A stretch of 64,000 nucleotides of DNA from Brevibacterium paucivorans (GCF_016907735.1 NZ_JAFBCP010000001.1:2170001-2234000), one strand, 5' to 3'. Positions 35,110 to 46,008 are shown, numbered from the stretch's first letter. Numbers and translations are program-made. Notes: generated by a model from the sequence alone, not told the origin.

Positions 35110-36585
35110 CTACTTTTCCCAGTTGAGGCTACGTTCTACCGCCTCGTTCCACCGCGCACGCAAGTTTTCGCGTGTGCGCGCATCCATCTGCGGGTTGAAA
35201 TCCCGGTCTTTTCTCCACAACGACGCGACGTCGTCATGCGCATACAAACCAGCACCCACTCCGGCGGCAAAGCACGCGCCTACAGCCGTGGACTCGGTTT
35301 CTGTTGGACGCACAAGAGGAGTGTTGAGGATATCGGACTGGAACTGCAAGAACGCATCGTTGACACTCATCCCGCCGTCAACTCGGATCGTCCCCATATC
35401 CGTGCCCACATCCGAGACCAACGCATCAACGACCTCGGCGGCCTGAAAAGCCGTAGAATCCAAAGCCGCGCGGGCAATGTGCGCGGCCGTGGTAAAGCCC
35501 GTCATGCCAACAATGGTGCCACGCGCATCCGGGCGCCACCGCGGTGCAAACAGCCCAGCGAAAGCGGGCACAAAGAACACGCCACCGGAATCTTCCACGG
35601 AAGCGGCCAGCTTTTCGACCTCGTTCGACGACGAAATAATGCCCAGGTTGTCACGCAACCACTGAACCAAAGAACCGGCAACCGCAATCGAGCCTTCCAG
35701 CGCATACTGGAGGGGTTCATCCGCGATCTGATACGCCACAGTGGACACCAGGCCGTGATCCGACCGAACAATCTGGGTACCCGTGTTGGTCAGCAAGAAG
35801 CACCCAGTACCAAACGTGACCTTGGTATCGCCGTGGCCGAAACACACCTGGCCAAACGCCGCCGACTGCTGATCACCCAGAACCCCTGTTACTGCGGTGC
35901 CGCTCAAAAGCTGGTTGGAACGCACGGTACCCAACTCACCGACCGACGGGCAGATGCGGGGGAGAAGCTGCTCGGGGATCCCCGTGAGCTCCAACATGCG
36001 CTGCGACCACTGGCCGGTCCGAATGTCCATAAGCATGGTACGAGAGGCGTTCGTGACCTCGGTGACGTGCTCACCCGTGAGGTTAAACAAGAGCCACGCG
36101 TCGATCGTGCCGAACCGTAGCTCGCCTTTTTCGGCGCGTGCGCGGGCACCCTCCACGTGGTCCAGGATCCACATGAGTTTAATCGCCGAAAAGTACGTGT
36201 TGACGGGTAGGCCCGTGATGGTGGCGATGTCGTGGGCGTCCTCGCTCAACCGCTCCACATACTCAATTCCACGCGTGTCTTGCCACACGATCGCAGGGTA
36301 GATGGGCCGGCCAGTAGACGCTTCCCACACCACCGTGGTTTCGCGCTGATTTGTCACTCCCACACATGCGATATCGGCTCCCGTGAGCTGGGCCTTACCC
36401 AAAGCCGAGCCAATGACTTGACGGCTAGTGCGCCAAATTTCCAGAGGGTCGTGTTCGACCCAACCGCCACGCGGAAAGCGTTGTGTGAACTCTTGTGAGG
36501 ACTGAGCAACAGTGCGGCCATCTTCGGTGAAGATGACCGCACGTGTTGACGTCGTTCCTTCGTCGAGTGAAAGAACGTAACCCAT
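35110..36585 (-). CDS. glpK: Glycerol kinase
   Basis: 491 residues, FGGY family. N-terminal YVLSLDEGTTSTRAVIF phosphate loop; GVTNQRETTVVW and IVWQDTR (substrate site); the C-terminal signature around RVDGGMSVNDAFLQFQSDI. Makes glycerol 3-phosphate from glycerol and ATP. It starts 2 bp after the gap stop (TAA-AG-ATG) and ends 1 bp before the kinase gene. No glpF or glpD lies nearby. Confidence 0.95.
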   Translation of the reverse strand: MGYVLSLDEGTTSTRAVIFTEDGRTVAQSSQEFTQRFPRGGWVEHDPLEIWRTSRQVIGSALGKAQLTGADIACVGVTNQRETTVVWEASTGRPIYPAIVWQDTRGIEYVERLSEDAHDIATITGLPVNTYFSAIKLMWILDHVEGARARAEKGELRFGTIDAWLLFNLTGEHVTEVTNASRTMLMDIRTGQWSQRMLELTGIPEQLLPRICPSVGELGTVRSNQLLSGTAVTGVLGDQQSAAFGQVCFGHGDTKVTFGTGCFLLTNTGTQIVRSDHGLVSTVAYQIADEPLQYALEGSIAVAGSLVQWLRDNLGIISSSNEVEKLAASVEDSGGVFFVPAFAGLFAPRWRPDARGTIVGMTGFTTAAHIARAALDSTAFQAAEVVDALVSDVGTDMGTIRVDGGMSVNDAFLQFQSDILNTPLVRPTETESTAVGACFAAGVGAGLYAHDDVASLWRKDRDFNPQMDARTRENLRARWNEAVERSLNWEK

Positions 36586-36587
36586 CT

Positions 36588-38021
36588 TTAGGCGCGCTTA
36601 GGCAGAGCTGGGAAGTCGACTCCAGCCATGTCGGCCAAGCAACGTACCACCTGGCACGAGTAGCCGTACTCGTTGTCGTACCACACGTACACAACTACGC
36701 GGTCGCCGTCGACGATGGTTGCCAGACCGTCGACAACACCGGCACGCTTCGAGCCCACAAAGTCGGTGGAAACGACCTCGGGGGAGTGGATGTAGTCGAT
36801 CTGGTTGCGCAGGTTCGAGTGCAACGAGGTGTTACGCAGGAACGTGTTGAGTTCGTCAACCGTGGTTTCGCGTTCCAGGTTGAGGTTCAGAATCGCCATG
36901 GACACGTTAGGCGTGGGGACGCGAATCGCGTTACCCGACAGCTTGCCCTTGAGCTCAGGGAGAGCCTTAGCGACGGCCTTCGCCGCACCGGTTTCGGTGA
37001 GCACCATGTTGAGGCCGGCTGCACGTCCACGGCGGGCGCCCTTGTGGAAGTTGTCGATGAGGTTCTGGTCGTTGGTGAACGAGTGAACCGTTTCCACGTG
37101 ACCGTTCTTAACACCGAATTCGTCGTTGATCACCTTGAGAACTGGGGTGATCGCGTTGGTGGTACACGACGCTGCCGACAGGATCGTGTCGCTGTCTTCA
37201 ATAGCGGAGTTGTTGACACCGTACACAATGTTCTTGATGTCGCCCTTACCTGGAGCGGTGAGGATGACCTTGCCAACGCCCTTGGACTTCAGGTGCTGGC
37301 CCAAGCCTTCTTCGTCGCGCCAACGACCGGTGTTGTCAACAACAATGGCGTCGTTGATGCCGTATTCGGTGTAGTCCACGGTCGATGGGTCGGACGAGTA
37401 GATGACTTTGATGAGGACACCGTTTGCCAGGATGGTGTTGTTCTCCTGGTCGACCGTGATCGAGCCGTCGAACTTACCGTGTACCGAGTCGCGGCGCAGG
37501 AGCGATGCACGCTTGATGATGTCGTTTTCGCCATTCTTCCGGACCACGATTGCGCGCAGACGCATTCCGGTTCCACCGTTGCGGTCAATGAGAATGCGCG
37601 CAACCAGACGTCCAATGCGTCCAAAGCCGTAGAGCACAACGTCGCGTGGCTCTGGGGTTTCGGCTCCGTTGGTGACGTCGGAAAGTTCGTTCTTGAGGTA
37701 TTCGCCGAGGTCGCCGCCGGCTTCGCGGTATCCGGCAGCCAGACGTCCAAGGTCAAGGCGGGCACCGGACAGGTTGAGTTTCTGGAGCTCGTTGACGATT
37801 GCGAGGGTTTCGTTGAGGTCCAGGTCTTGTCCGTCAAAGTGGCGTGCGTAGCGGTGTGCCTTGACGATGCCGATTGTGGACTTGTTCAGCAGTGAACGTC
37901 CGTAGATGGTGAGCAGAACGTCGTTGTTGCGGAACAGACGCCCAACTCCAGGCAGGATCTGTTCGGCAAGTTCGGACTTGGTGTTCCACTCTTGCAGTTT
38001 GGTGTTAGCCACTTCGCTCAC
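36588..38021 (-). CDS. gap: Glyceraldehyde-3-phosphate dehydrogenase, long GapB-like form
   Basis: 477 residues, about 125-140 more than ordinary GAPDH because of an N-terminal helical extension (ending PEPRDVVLYGFGRIGRLVAR, where the Rossmann fold begins). The catalytic Cys is in SAASCTTNAITPV, the catalytic His context is VHSFTNDQ, and YDNEYGYS is near the end. Similar long enzymes (GapB of Corynebacterium) favour gluconeogenesis and NADP use; cofactor preference here is not determined. GTG start after GAAGGAG. First gene of the gap-glpK-kinase-regulator operon. Confidence 0.92.
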   Translation of the reverse strand: MSEVANTKLQEWNTKSELAEQILPGVGRLFRNNDVLLTIYGRSLLNKSTIGIVKAHRYARHFDGQDLDLNETLAIVNELQKLNLSGARLDLGRLAAGYREAGGDLGEYLKNELSDVTNGAETPEPRDVVLYGFGRIGRLVARILIDRNGGTGMRLRAIVVRKNGENDIIKRASLLRRDSVHGKFDGSITVDQENNTILANGVLIKVIYSSDPSTVDYTEYGINDAIVVDNTGRWRDEEGLGQHLKSKGVGKVILTAPGKGDIKNIVYGVNNSAIEDSDTILSAASCTTNAITPVLKVINDEFGVKNGHVETVHSFTNDQNLIDNFHKGARRGRAAGLNMVLTETGAAKAVAKALPELKGKLSGNAIRVPTPNVSMAILNLNLERETTVDELNTFLRNTSLHSNLRNQIDYIHSPEVVSTDFVGSKRAGVVDGLATIVDGDRVVVYVWYDNEYGYSCQVVRCLADMAGVDFPALPKRA

Positions 38022-38108
38022 AGCGACTCCTTCGTGTTTGTGTGCACGTATAGTGCCGGTTTATCTTGCTCGCAGGGTTGCTGCGTTGAAAATTGTTGTG
38101 GTGATTGG

Positions 38109-39149
38109 TTAATCACGTTCCTCGAACCGTTTGAGTCCAAACAGTGTCAAGAAGATGAGACCGATTGCTGTCAGCACTGCAAGCAAAGAACTGGTGAGGT
38201 CGATGTCGTCGTCCTTCTGCTGAGCTTGCAGTGGTTTGCCTTGGGGAACCGTGTTGAAAACTCGGTCGTCGTGGCTGGTACCCATCCACGCGGCCACCAT
38301 GAGCAGAATCCTGATGAACAGGTTCATGGACAGCATGATCGCGATCACTGGCCCGAACAGCGCTGCTGTGGGTGAACCAGAAAACACGCTGATGAGCACG
38401 GTTGCCAAGTTCAACAGGACGGTCAGGGCCAAAGCACCTGTCAAGGATCCGATCGCACGAGTGCGCATAGGGATCTTCTTGTCCGGGATCGTGGTGAAGA
38501 TGAACATGAACAGCAACCAGTTCATGGCAACCGCAAGCGCAATCGTGAGGATATTAAACACGATCGCAAACCAGCCGGGGAGGTTCAGCCAGTTCGCGAT
38601 TGCGCTTTGCAAACCGGTACCCAACACGGTTGCTGTCAGCGTGAGGAAAATGAGAACCAGAATTCCAAGAAGCGTGTACACATTGTTGATAGTGCGCGCA
38701 ACAAACGGCTCTTTAGGAATGTTGTCCATGTCGTCGGTGAGCTGCGCTCGAATCGCGTCCTTGAGGTTCCCGATGAACCCTTGAGCGGTGAACAGGGCAG
38801 ACAAGATACCCACGATTCCTACAGCTTCCCAGTTGTCCAGGAAGTTTTGGAGCATGGAGACAAGTTCGTCCTGGCCAGGAGCCGTTTCGGTAATCCAGTC
38901 GTTGACAACCCCAACCCACTCGGGCTTCACCACGTCCAGCGTGAAGCCCAGGATTGCGAACGCAAACATGAGGATGGGGATGATCGCAAGAACGAGGAAG
39001 TACGTGATTGCCGCACCAAACTGGTTACCCAACCTGGCGCCAAACCGCGCAACCGTGTCCTTGAGGTGAACGACAAACGGCTTGTTGAGCAGTTTCTGCG
39101 AACGCGCCAGAGCCGACGAACGCTTAGTCAGAAGAGCTACGTGTGACAT
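38109..39149 (-). CDS. YihY/BrkB family membrane protein
   Basis: 346 residues with six helices. Family marks: N-terminal GARLGNQFGAAITYFLVLAI, LFTAQGFIGNLKDAI, and the later NWLLFMFIFTTIPDKKIPMR. Function unsettled; early claims that relatives are RNase BN were withdrawn. Starts 10 bp after ppk2 with AGGA before the ATG, so the two are one transcript. Confidence 0.88.
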   Translation of the reverse strand: MSHVALLTKRSSALARSQKLLNKPFVVHLKDTVARFGARLGNQFGAAITYFLVLAIIPILMFAFAILGFTLDVVKPEWVGVVNDWITETAPGQDELVSMLQNFLDNWEAVGIVGILSALFTAQGFIGNLKDAIRAQLTDDMDNIPKEPFVARTINNVYTLLGILVLIFLTLTATVLGTGLQSAIANWLNLPGWFAIVFNILTIALAVAMNWLLFMFIFTTIPDKKIPMRTRAIGSLTGALALTVLLNLATVLISVFSGSPTAALFGPVIAIMLSMNLFIRILLMVAAWMGTSHDDRVFNTVPQGKPLQAQQKDDDIDLTSSLLAVLTAIGLIFLTLFGLKRFEERD

Positions 39150-39159
39150 TCAATCCTCG

Positions 39160-40188
39160 TCAGATCTCTAGAGCGTTAAAGTCCGTGGGGCCCTCGCCCT
39201 GATCGTAGATATCTTTGGGGCTCCCCACCAACAGGTGATCGGGTCGGTGGGCCACACGGCGGTCCTTGTTGGGGTAGTCGAACTGTGCGAGCACGTAGCG
39301 CATCGCTTCGAGGCGGGCACGCTTCTTGTCATTGGACTTGACCACTGTCCACGGTGCTTGCGCTGTATCGGTGTAGAAGAACATCGCTTCTTTGGCTTCC
39401 GTGTATGCGTCCCACTTGTCCAAGCTGGCCAGGTCGGTGGGGGAGAGCTTCCATTGCTTGACAGGGTCGGTGGACCGAGAAGTGAAGCGGTGGAGTTGCT
39501 CTTCGCGTCCAACTGAGAACCAGAACTTGATGATCTTGATCCCTGAGTTCACCAACATGGTTTCGAACTGCGGGCATGAGCGGGTGAAGTCGAGGTATTC
39601 AGCCGGTGTGCAGTAGCCCATCACACGTTCGACACCGGCACGGTTGTACCATGAACGGTCGAACATGACGATTTCGCCGGCCGCGGGAAGGTGCTGAACG
39701 TAGCGCTGGAAATACCACTGGGTCTGTTCGCGTTCGGTGGGCTTTTCCAGGGCGACAACTCGAGCGCCACGCGGGTTGAGGTGTTCAGTGAAGCGCTTGA
39801 TCGCACCACCCTTACCTGCTGCGTCGCGTCCTTCGAAGATAATGACGACGCGTTCGCCGGTCTCCTTGATCCACGTTTGAAGCTTCAGGAGCTCAATCTG
39901 AAGTTTGCGCTTTTCGCGCTCATACGCCGGCCGCGCCATCTTGGTGCGGTACGGGTATCCCTTCTTCCAGGCTTTGGACTTTGATTTGGTTCCGTCCACC
40001 TGCCTCTGCAGGGAGCGCAGAGAGTCAATTTCATTGGCGAAGTCTGGAATACCTTCAGGAGTCAGTTCAAACTTAGGCGCGTCCTTAGCTGGTTCGCTCT
40101 GGTTGGCGTCAGCGTCTGCAGTGACACCTTTTTCTGCGTCTTGTGGGACCGTTGGATCGGTGTCATTGGTGGGCGTGTCTTCACTCAT
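39160..40188 (-). CDS. ppk2: Polyphosphate kinase 2, class I
   Basis: 342 residues from the ATG of MSEDTPTNDTD; an upstream in-frame ATG adds 13 residues without a ribosome site. An acidic, disordered N-terminal part of about 60 residues is followed by the PPK2 domain: Walker A GRDAAGKGGAIKRFTEHLNP, LEKPTEREQTQWYFQRYV, and the lid/Walker B FDRSWYNRAGVERVMG. Transfers phosphate between polyphosphate and nucleoside diphosphates. yihY follows at 10 bp. Confidence 0.94.
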   Translation of the reverse strand: MSEDTPTNDTDPTVPQDAEKGVTADADANQSEPAKDAPKFELTPEGIPDFANEIDSLRSLQRQVDGTKSKSKAWKKGYPYRTKMARPAYEREKRKLQIELLKLQTWIKETGERVVIIFEGRDAAGKGGAIKRFTEHLNPRGARVVALEKPTEREQTQWYFQRYVQHLPAAGEIVMFDRSWYNRAGVERVMGYCTPAEYLDFTRSCPQFETMLVNSGIKIIKFWFSVGREEQLHRFTSRSTDPVKQWKLSPTDLASLDKWDAYTEAKEAMFFYTDTAQAPWTVVKSNDKKRARLEAMRYVLAQFDYPNKDRRVAHRPDHLLVGSPKDIYDQGEGPTDFNALEI

Positions 40189-40260
40189 ACCGTTAAGTCT
40201 ATATTTTGAACTATCTGGGTGCCACAACCAGTGTGATGAGAGTCGACGTGACGCTGGTCA

Positions 40261-42075
40261 TTACGCGTTCTCTGGTCCGTAAATATCGTCGATGTAGGAA
40301 CTGAAGTCCTTGTTGACGATGTGACGCTTCACTGACTGCTTGGCCGAAAGATACCCGTTTTCTTCCGTGAGCTGAGCCGGGACGATCCGGTATTCGCGAA
40401 TCGATTCAGCGCGAGACACCCTGCGGTTGGCGACTTCAATGGCCTTTGCAACGGCTTCGTTGATCTTGTCGTTGCCAGGCACGTCCTCGAGCGACAGAGC
40501 AGGGAGATCTCGGTTTTCCAACCAGGTGGGCAACATCTCCATATCCGGGAACACCAGGACCGAGACGAACTTCTTGCCTTCACCAATGACTACTGCTTGA
40601 CCGATAACTGGGTGGCGACGAAGCTCATCTTCAAACGGGGCAGGCGCCACGTTCTTGCCACCCGCAGTAATGATGAGTTCCTTCTTACGCCCTGTCACGC
40701 TGACGTACCCGTCTTCGTCGAGGGTCCCAAAGTCACCCGTGCAGAACCATCCGTCGACAAAGGCTTTTTGAGTTTCTTCTGGGTCATTGAGGTACTCCTT
40801 GAACACGCTGACGCCCTTGGCCAGGATCTCGCCGTCGGGAGCTACCGCTACCGTGTTGCCCGGAAGAGGCACACCAACGGTTCCGATCTTGGACTTCCCG
40901 GGAGTGTTCACCGCGATGGGTGCTGTGGTTTCGGTGAGCCCGTACCCTTCCAGAATGTCCACGCCAATACCTTTAAAGAAGTGGCCCAAACGGAATCCCA
41001 ACGGGCCACCGCCGGACACGGCGTGGGTGGCTTGGCCACCCAAAATAGCGCGGAGTTTGGAGTACACCAGAACGTCGAAGAGCTTGTGCTTGGCTTTAAG
41101 CCATGCGGACACCTTGCCTTCGCTGAGCGCAATTGAGTACTGCACAGCGACGGCTTCGGCAGCACGGAAAATTGGTGCCTTCTTCTCTGCTTCAGCTTTT
41201 TGAAGAGCGGAGTTGAACACCTTCTCGAAAACGCGCGGAACTCCCAGAATGAACGTGGGTCGGAAAATCCCCAGCGCCTCGGTGAGGCGCTTGAGATCCG
41301 ATTCGTGCGCCAGGGTGACTCCGTGCAACAGGCACATCACTTCGATAAAGCGGGCGAACACGTGCGCGGTTGGGATGAACAGAAGGCACCGCGCGCCAGG
41401 AACCACAACCTGGTTGATCTGCACGGCAGCGCTCGCCGAGGTGTCAACGAAGTTTGCGTGTGTGAGAACGCAACCGCGTGAACGGCCCGTTGTTCCCGAG
41501 GTGTAAATGATGGTCGCGTCGTCATACTTGCCGCGCGTTGAGCGGGCGGCCTCGACGACCTCGGCGGACACATTGCGGCCATCTGCCACGAGCGAGCGGT
41601 GGCCTGCCTCATCCCACACACTCATCTCGAGGGGTTCTTCGATGTCGCTTGTCTCAAGGGCCTGAGCCACACGGTCACTGTGTGCCTGGGACTCTGCGAC
41701 GACGAATCGCAGACCAGTGTCCTTCAGAATCCATGCCAACTGTTCTTCGCTAGAAGTGTCGTAGAACGGGACCGAGACGCCACCTGCAAACCAAATCGCA
41801 AAGTCGTATGTGGTCCATTCGTAGCTGGTGGCTCCGAAGATCCCCACCCGGTCACCGGGCTTCACGCCGCGGGCGATCAGTCCCTTGGCAACCTCCACGA
41901 CTTCGCGGTGGAATTGCTGCGCCGAAACAGCGACGTCGCGGTTGTCCTCCAAACGAGACAACATGTGCGCGTGCGGGTCAGCCTTGACCCGGGCTATAAA
42001 TACATCGGTGATGCTATCGCGTTCCGGCAGGTCAAAAGTCAGAGGTGTGGAAGATGAACTCATCATTGCGGACAT
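40261..42075 (-). CDS. fadD: Long-chain fatty-acid--CoA ligase (AMP-binding)
   Basis: 604 residues; the ATG was chosen for the AGGGAG 7 nt upstream, as an earlier in-frame ATG has none. ANL-superfamily motifs: A3 IIYTSGTTGRSRGCVLTHAN, the core motif GYGLTETTAP, A7/A8 WFCTGDFGTLDEDGYVSVTG with RKKELI, and the catalytic Lys region ENGYLSAKQSVKRH. Activates fatty acids to acyl-CoA through acyl-AMP. Close in style to the FadD15-like ligases of actinobacteria. Divergent from leuS across 186 bp. Confidence 0.92.
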   Translation of the reverse strand: MSAMMSSSSTPLTFDLPERDSITDVFIARVKADPHAHMLSRLEDNRDVAVSAQQFHREVVEVAKGLIARGVKPGDRVGIFGATSYEWTTYDFAIWFAGGVSVPFYDTSSEEQLAWILKDTGLRFVVAESQAHSDRVAQALETSDIEEPLEMSVWDEAGHRSLVADGRNVSAEVVEAARSTRGKYDDATIIYTSGTTGRSRGCVLTHANFVDTSASAAVQINQVVVPGARCLLFIPTAHVFARFIEVMCLLHGVTLAHESDLKRLTEALGIFRPTFILGVPRVFEKVFNSALQKAEAEKKAPIFRAAEAVAVQYSIALSEGKVSAWLKAKHKLFDVLVYSKLRAILGGQATHAVSGGGPLGFRLGHFFKGIGVDILEGYGLTETTAPIAVNTPGKSKIGTVGVPLPGNTVAVAPDGEILAKGVSVFKEYLNDPEETQKAFVDGWFCTGDFGTLDEDGYVSVTGRKKELIITAGGKNVAPAPFEDELRRHPVIGQAVVIGEGKKFVSVLVFPDMEMLPTWLENRDLPALSLEDVPGNDKINEAVAKAIEVANRRVSRAESIREYRIVPAQLTEENGYLSAKQSVKRHIVNKDFSSYIDDIYGPENA

Positions 42076-42261
42076 CGAGGCTCCCTGTATGTGTGCGACT
42101 CCACCTGCGTGGATACTCAAGTATTTATCCTACGGGCTGGAACCGTTCTTTCTACCCGGCAGTTTACTTATGGCTGACATGGCTACGCCGGTGCGTGTGA
42201 GATAGCCTAAAGTGGCTGTAAACACACAGCTGTAGACCGAGACAACCCCGAAAGGACGCCA

Positions 42262-45090
42262 ATGAGTAACGCTCCTGAGCAGCCCACCTATCGCTACGAT
42301 GCGCAGCTGGCGGGAGACATTGAACTCAAATGGCAAGATCGTTGGGAAGAAGAGGGGACTTTTTCGTCCCCCAACCCGGTGGGCGACTTGGCCGGGGACA
42401 ACCGTGACCTGGGGGCGCCCATGTACCTCATGGACATGTTCCCGTACCCGTCGGGGCGCGGTCTGCACGTGGGTCACCCGTTGGGGTATTTGGCAACAGA
42501 TGTGTATGCGCGCTATCAGCGGATGCGCGGACGCAACGTCATGCACGCATTGGGCTATGACGCGTTCGGTCTGCCGGCTGAACAGTACGCCGTGCAGACG
42601 GGACAACACCCCCGCATCACCACTAACCAGAATATTGACAACATGCGTAGGCAGCTACGTCGCTTGGGACTGGGGCATGACCCGCGTCGTACATTCGCTA
42701 CGACCGATCCTGAGTTCGTGAAGTGGACGCAGTGGATCTTCGCCAAGATTTTCGACGCTTGGTATGACGTTGACGCAGCCAAGGCGCGCCCCATCAGTGA
42801 ACTGATCGAACAGTTCGAAACTGGTGCGCGTGACACCGGTCGAGGTGCCTGGGCGGACTTGAGCCCACGTGAACGTGAAGAAGTTTTGCAGAACTACCGC
42901 TTGGCGTATGTGAGCGAATCGCCAGTGAACTGGTGCCCAGGCCTGGGTACCGTGCTCGCTAACGAAGAAGTGACCGCAGAGGGCCGCTCTGAGCGCGGGA
43001 ACTTCCCGGTCTACACACGCAAACTCAAGCAGTGGAACATGCGGATCACTGCGTACGCCGACCGTTTGGACGCGGACCTGGACGCAGTGGACTGGCCCGA
43101 AGCGGTCAAGCACATGCAACGCAACTGGATTGGCAAATCGGTGGGTGCCTTGGTGCGTTTCACCGGCCCCAATGTCCCGCAGCTCGAGGTGTACACCACG
43201 CGTGCCGACACGCTGTTCGGTGCCACATTCGCCGTTCTTTCCCCAGAACACCCGCTCGTCGATGAGTTCGTGCAGGGTGCGTGGCCACAAGATGTGAACC
43301 CCACCTGGACGCAAGGGGCGGCAACCCCCGCCGAGGCGGTAGCCGAGTACCAGCGTGCCGCGGCTGCGAAGACCCCGGCCGAGCGTCAGGAAGACAAGAA
43401 CAAAACGGGTGTGTTCACGGGTAGCTATGTGAAGAACCCTGCAACCGGACAAGATATGCCCGTCTTTGTGGCGGACTACGTGCTCATGGGGTACGGAACC
43501 GGTGCGGTCATGGGTGTGCCCGCAGAGGACAGCCGTGACTGGGATTTCGCTAAGGAATACGGCCTGCCTTATATCCGTACGGTTGAACCTCCGGCAGATC
43601 ACGACGAAGATACGCCGTACTTGGGTGAAGGCCAGAAGATCAACTCGGCGAATGAACACATCGATGTCAACGCGGTCGACGTCGATGAAGCGAAAAACCG
43701 GGTGGTGACATGGCTTGCCGAACACGGGCTTGCCGAAGAGACCACGCAGTATCGCTTGCGTGACTGGCTGTTTAGCCGTCAGCGCTACTGGGGTGAACCA
43801 TTCCCCATCGTGTACGACGAAGAAGGCACTCCACACCTGATTCCTGAAGACCAGCTCCCGGTTGATCTTCCAGAGCTGGAAAACTTCAGCCCCAAGACCT
43901 TCGAACCCGATGACGTGGACTCCGAACCGGAACCACCTCTGGGGCGTAACCGCGACTGGGTCACCGTCGAACTCGACCTGGGAGATGGGCTCAAAACCTA
44001 CACCCGCGAGACCAACACGATGCCCAACTGGGCAGGTTCGTCGTGGTACCAACTGCGGTATGCGGACCCACACAACGACCGTGCACTCGTCGACCCCGAG
44101 AACGAAAAGTACTGGCTGGGGCCACGGGAAGACAAGAAGTCCGGGGGAGCTGACCTTTACATCGGCGGTGTTGAGCACGCGGTCCTTCACTTGCTGTACG
44201 CCCGCTTCTGGCACAAAGTCCTCCACGACCTCGGGCACATTTCCAGCTTTGAACCGTTCTACAAGCTCATCAACCAGGGGTACATCCAGGCGTATGCGTT
44301 CACCGACGCGCGGGGCGTGTACGTGCCAGCCAATGAGGTTGAAGAAAAAGAAGATGGCACGTTCTGGTATCAGGGCGAACAAGTGTCGCGCGAGTACGGG
44401 AAAATGGGTAAGTCGCTCAAGAACATGGTGACACCCGACGACATGTACGACGAGTACGGCGCCGACACGTTCCGCGTATATGAAATGTCGATGGGACCGC
44501 TCGAAGTGTCACGCGCATGGGAAACCCGTGCAGTCGTGGGTGCTCAGCGCTTCTTGCAGCGCGTGTGGCGTCTGGTTGTTGACGAAGACTCCGGCGAACT
44601 CAAGGTGACGGATCAGCCAGCCGACGAGGAAACCTTGCGCGTTTTGCATTCCACGATTGCAGGTGTGCGCGACGACATGGACAACTTCCGTTTCAACACG
44701 GTGGTCGCCAAGCTGATCGTGCTCACCAACCACCTCACCAAGGTGGGAGTCTCGCCGCGTGAGGTCATTGAGCCACTTGTCGTCATGCTCGCTCCACTTG
44801 CCCCGCACATTGCGGAGGAACTGTGGAGCAAGTTGGGCCACGAACACACCATCACATATGCAACCTTCCCCGAGGTCGACGAGCGTTACCTGGTTGAAGA
44901 GACCGTCACGTGCGTGGTTCAGGTAAAGGGTAAGGTGCGCGACCGCTTGGAGGTCTCGCCGGACATCTCCGATGAGGAACTCGAAAAGTTGGCGCTTGCC
45001 TCTAAGGGCGCCCAGCGTAGCCTGGACGGCGCCGAGGTGCGCAAAGTGATCGTGCGTGCGCCCAAACTCGTGAACATCGTGCCCATGTAA
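42262..45090 (+). CDS. leuS: Leucine--tRNA ligase
   Basis: 942 residues. Class I signature HVGH in [16 protein letters not shown]. The editing domain includes [20 protein letters not shown] and [23 protein letters not shown] appears as [24 protein letters not shown] is the usual pre-editing landmark. The ribosome site GAAAGGA is 7 nt before the ATG. Attaches leucine to tRNA-Leu and edits mischarged products. No T-box is visible upstream. Confidence 0.97.
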   Translation: MSNAPEQPTYRYDAQLAGDIELKWQDRWEEEGTFSSPNPVGDLAGDNRDLGAPMYLMDMFPYPSGRGLHVGHPLGYLATDVYARYQRMRGRNVMHALGYDAFGLPAEQYAVQTGQHPRITTNQNIDNMRRQLRRLGLGHDPRRTFATTDPEFVKWTQWIFAKIFDAWYDVDAAKARPISELIEQFETGARDTGRGAWADLSPREREEVLQNYRLAYVSESPVNWCPGLGTVLANEEVTAEGRSERGNFPVYTRKLKQWNMRITAYADRLDADLDAVDWPEAVKHMQRNWIGKSVGALVRFTGPNVPQLEVYTTRADTLFGATFAVLSPEHPLVDEFVQGAWPQDVNPTWTQGAATPAEAVAEYQRAAAAKTPAERQEDKNKTGVFTGSYVKNPATGQDMPVFVADYVLMGYGTGAVMGVPAEDSRDWDFAKEYGLPYIRTVEPPADHDEDTPYLGEGQKINSANEHIDVNAVDVDEAKNRVVTWLAEHGLAEETTQYRLRDWLFSRQRYWGEPFPIVYDEEGTPHLIPEDQLPVDLPELENFSPKTFEPDDVDSEPEPPLGRNRDWVTVELDLGDGLKTYTRETNTMPNWAGSSWYQLRYADPHNDRALVDPENEKYWLGPREDKKSGGADLYIGGVEHAVLHLLYARFWHKVLHDLGHISSFEPFYKLINQGYIQAYAFTDARGVYVPANEVEEKEDGTFWYQGEQVSREYGKMGKSLKNMVTPDDMYDEYGADTFRVYEMSMGPLEVSRAWETRAVVGAQRFLQRVWRLVVDEDSGELKVTDQPADEETLRVLHSTIAGVRDDMDNFRFNTVVAKLIVLTNHLTKVGVSPREVIEPLVVMLAPLAPHIAEELWSKLGHEHTITYATFPEVDERYLVEETVTCVVQVKGKVRDRLEVSPDISDEELEKLALASKGAQRSLDGAEVRKVIVRAPKLVNIVPM

Positions 45091-45144
45091 CCAAAGTGTG
45101 GCGAAAGTCACGCGTAATCTTGGTTACGATCTGCCTTATTTGCG

Positions 45145-45170
45145 ACGTTTACGATCGGGTAAACGTTTAC
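45145..45170. promoter_or_regulatory. Palindrome with direct repeats upstream of nadE
   Basis: GTAAACGTTTAC (45159-45170) is a perfect 12-bp palindrome, and ACGTTTAC occurs twice, at 45145 and 45163, 18 bp apart. It ends 10 bp before the nadE ATG, overlapping a -10-like TACTGT (45168-45173). It is probably an operator; the cognate regulator is not identified. Confidence 0.5.
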
Positions 45171-45180
45171 TGTGTAATGC

Positions 45181-46008
45181 ATGAATGTTTCACCCGAAGA
45201 GATCCGATTGGCTTTGGGCGTCAGCCCCAGCATCGATCCACGTGGAGCGATTCAGCGTCGCGTCCAGTTCCTGGTCGATTACTGTTTGACGACCGGCACG
45301 AAAGGTTTCGTGCTGGGCATTTCAGGAGGGCAGGATTCAACCCTCGCCGGTCGACTGTGCCAACTGGCCGTTGAGGAACTGCGCAGGCGCGACTACGACG
45401 CGACGTTTGTTGCGGTGCGACTGCCATACCGGGTGCAACAGGACGAGCAAGACGCGCAAGACGCGCTCGAGTTCATCGAACCGGACCGTGTGGTGACGTT
45501 CAACATCGGTGAAGCCACCGACGAAGTCTCGAAAGAGTTCACCACAGCGATGGGGCACGAGACCTCGGACTTCAACAAAGGCAATGTGAAGGCCCGTATG
45601 CGCATGATCGCCCAGTACGCGATCGCCGGTGACATGGGGCTGTTGGTCGTGGGAACCGATCACGCTGCCGAGGCGGTCACCGGCTTCTACACCAAGTTCG
45701 GTGACGGGGGTGCTGACGTGGCACCTCTTGCGGGACTGACCAAACGCCAGGGCCGAGAAATGCTCCAAGAACTGGGTTGCCCTGAGCACTTGTACTTGAA
45801 GGTGCCCACAGCTGATCTCCTGGATGACCAGCCGGCGCAGACCGATGAAAGCGCGTTGGGACTGTCGTACGAAGAGATCGACGACTACCTCGAAGGAAAA
45901 CCAGTCGCAGACGACGCCGCGTTTTCCATCGAGGATCGCTACCGTCGCAGCCATCACAAACGTGTCATGCCGGTGACACCTGCCGACACGTGGTGGATCC
46001 GCTGCTAG
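45181..46008 (+). CDS. nadE: NAD synthase, ammonia-dependent
   Basis: 275 residues. P-loop of the N-type ATP pyrophosphatase in [34 protein letters not shown] and [20 protein letters not shown] are family signatures; [16 protein letters not shown] lies near the C-terminus. No glutaminase domain, so free ammonia is used. Converts deamido-NAD to NAD. The ATG comes 10 bp after an operator-like palindrome and lacks a clear ribosome site. Its stop overlaps the convergent crcB stop. Confidence 0.95.
   Translation: MNVSPEEIRLALGVSPSIDPRGAIQRRVQFLVDYCLTTGTKGFVLGISGGQDSTLAGRLCQLAVEELRRRDYDATFVAVRLPYRVQQDEQDAQDALEFIEPDRVVTFNIGEATDEVSKEFTTAMGHETSDFNKGNVKARMRMIAQYAIAGDMGLLVVGTDHAAEAVTGFYTKFGDGGADVAPLAGLTKRQGREMLQELGCPEHLYLKVPTADLLDDQPAQTDESALGLSYEEIDDYLEGKPVADDAAFSIEDRYRRSHHKRVMPVTPADTWWIRC

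Noticed and set aside
36543..37895. 450-codon frame antisense to gap
   Set aside because: Opposite strand of a clear GAPDH; no recognisable protein.
42121..42261. T-box leader for leuS
   Set aside because: No T-box sequence or specifier stem, and the leader is too short.
42655..44382. 575-codon frame antisense to leuS
   Set aside because: leuS is unmistakable on the other strand; the antisense frame has no ribosome site or motif.
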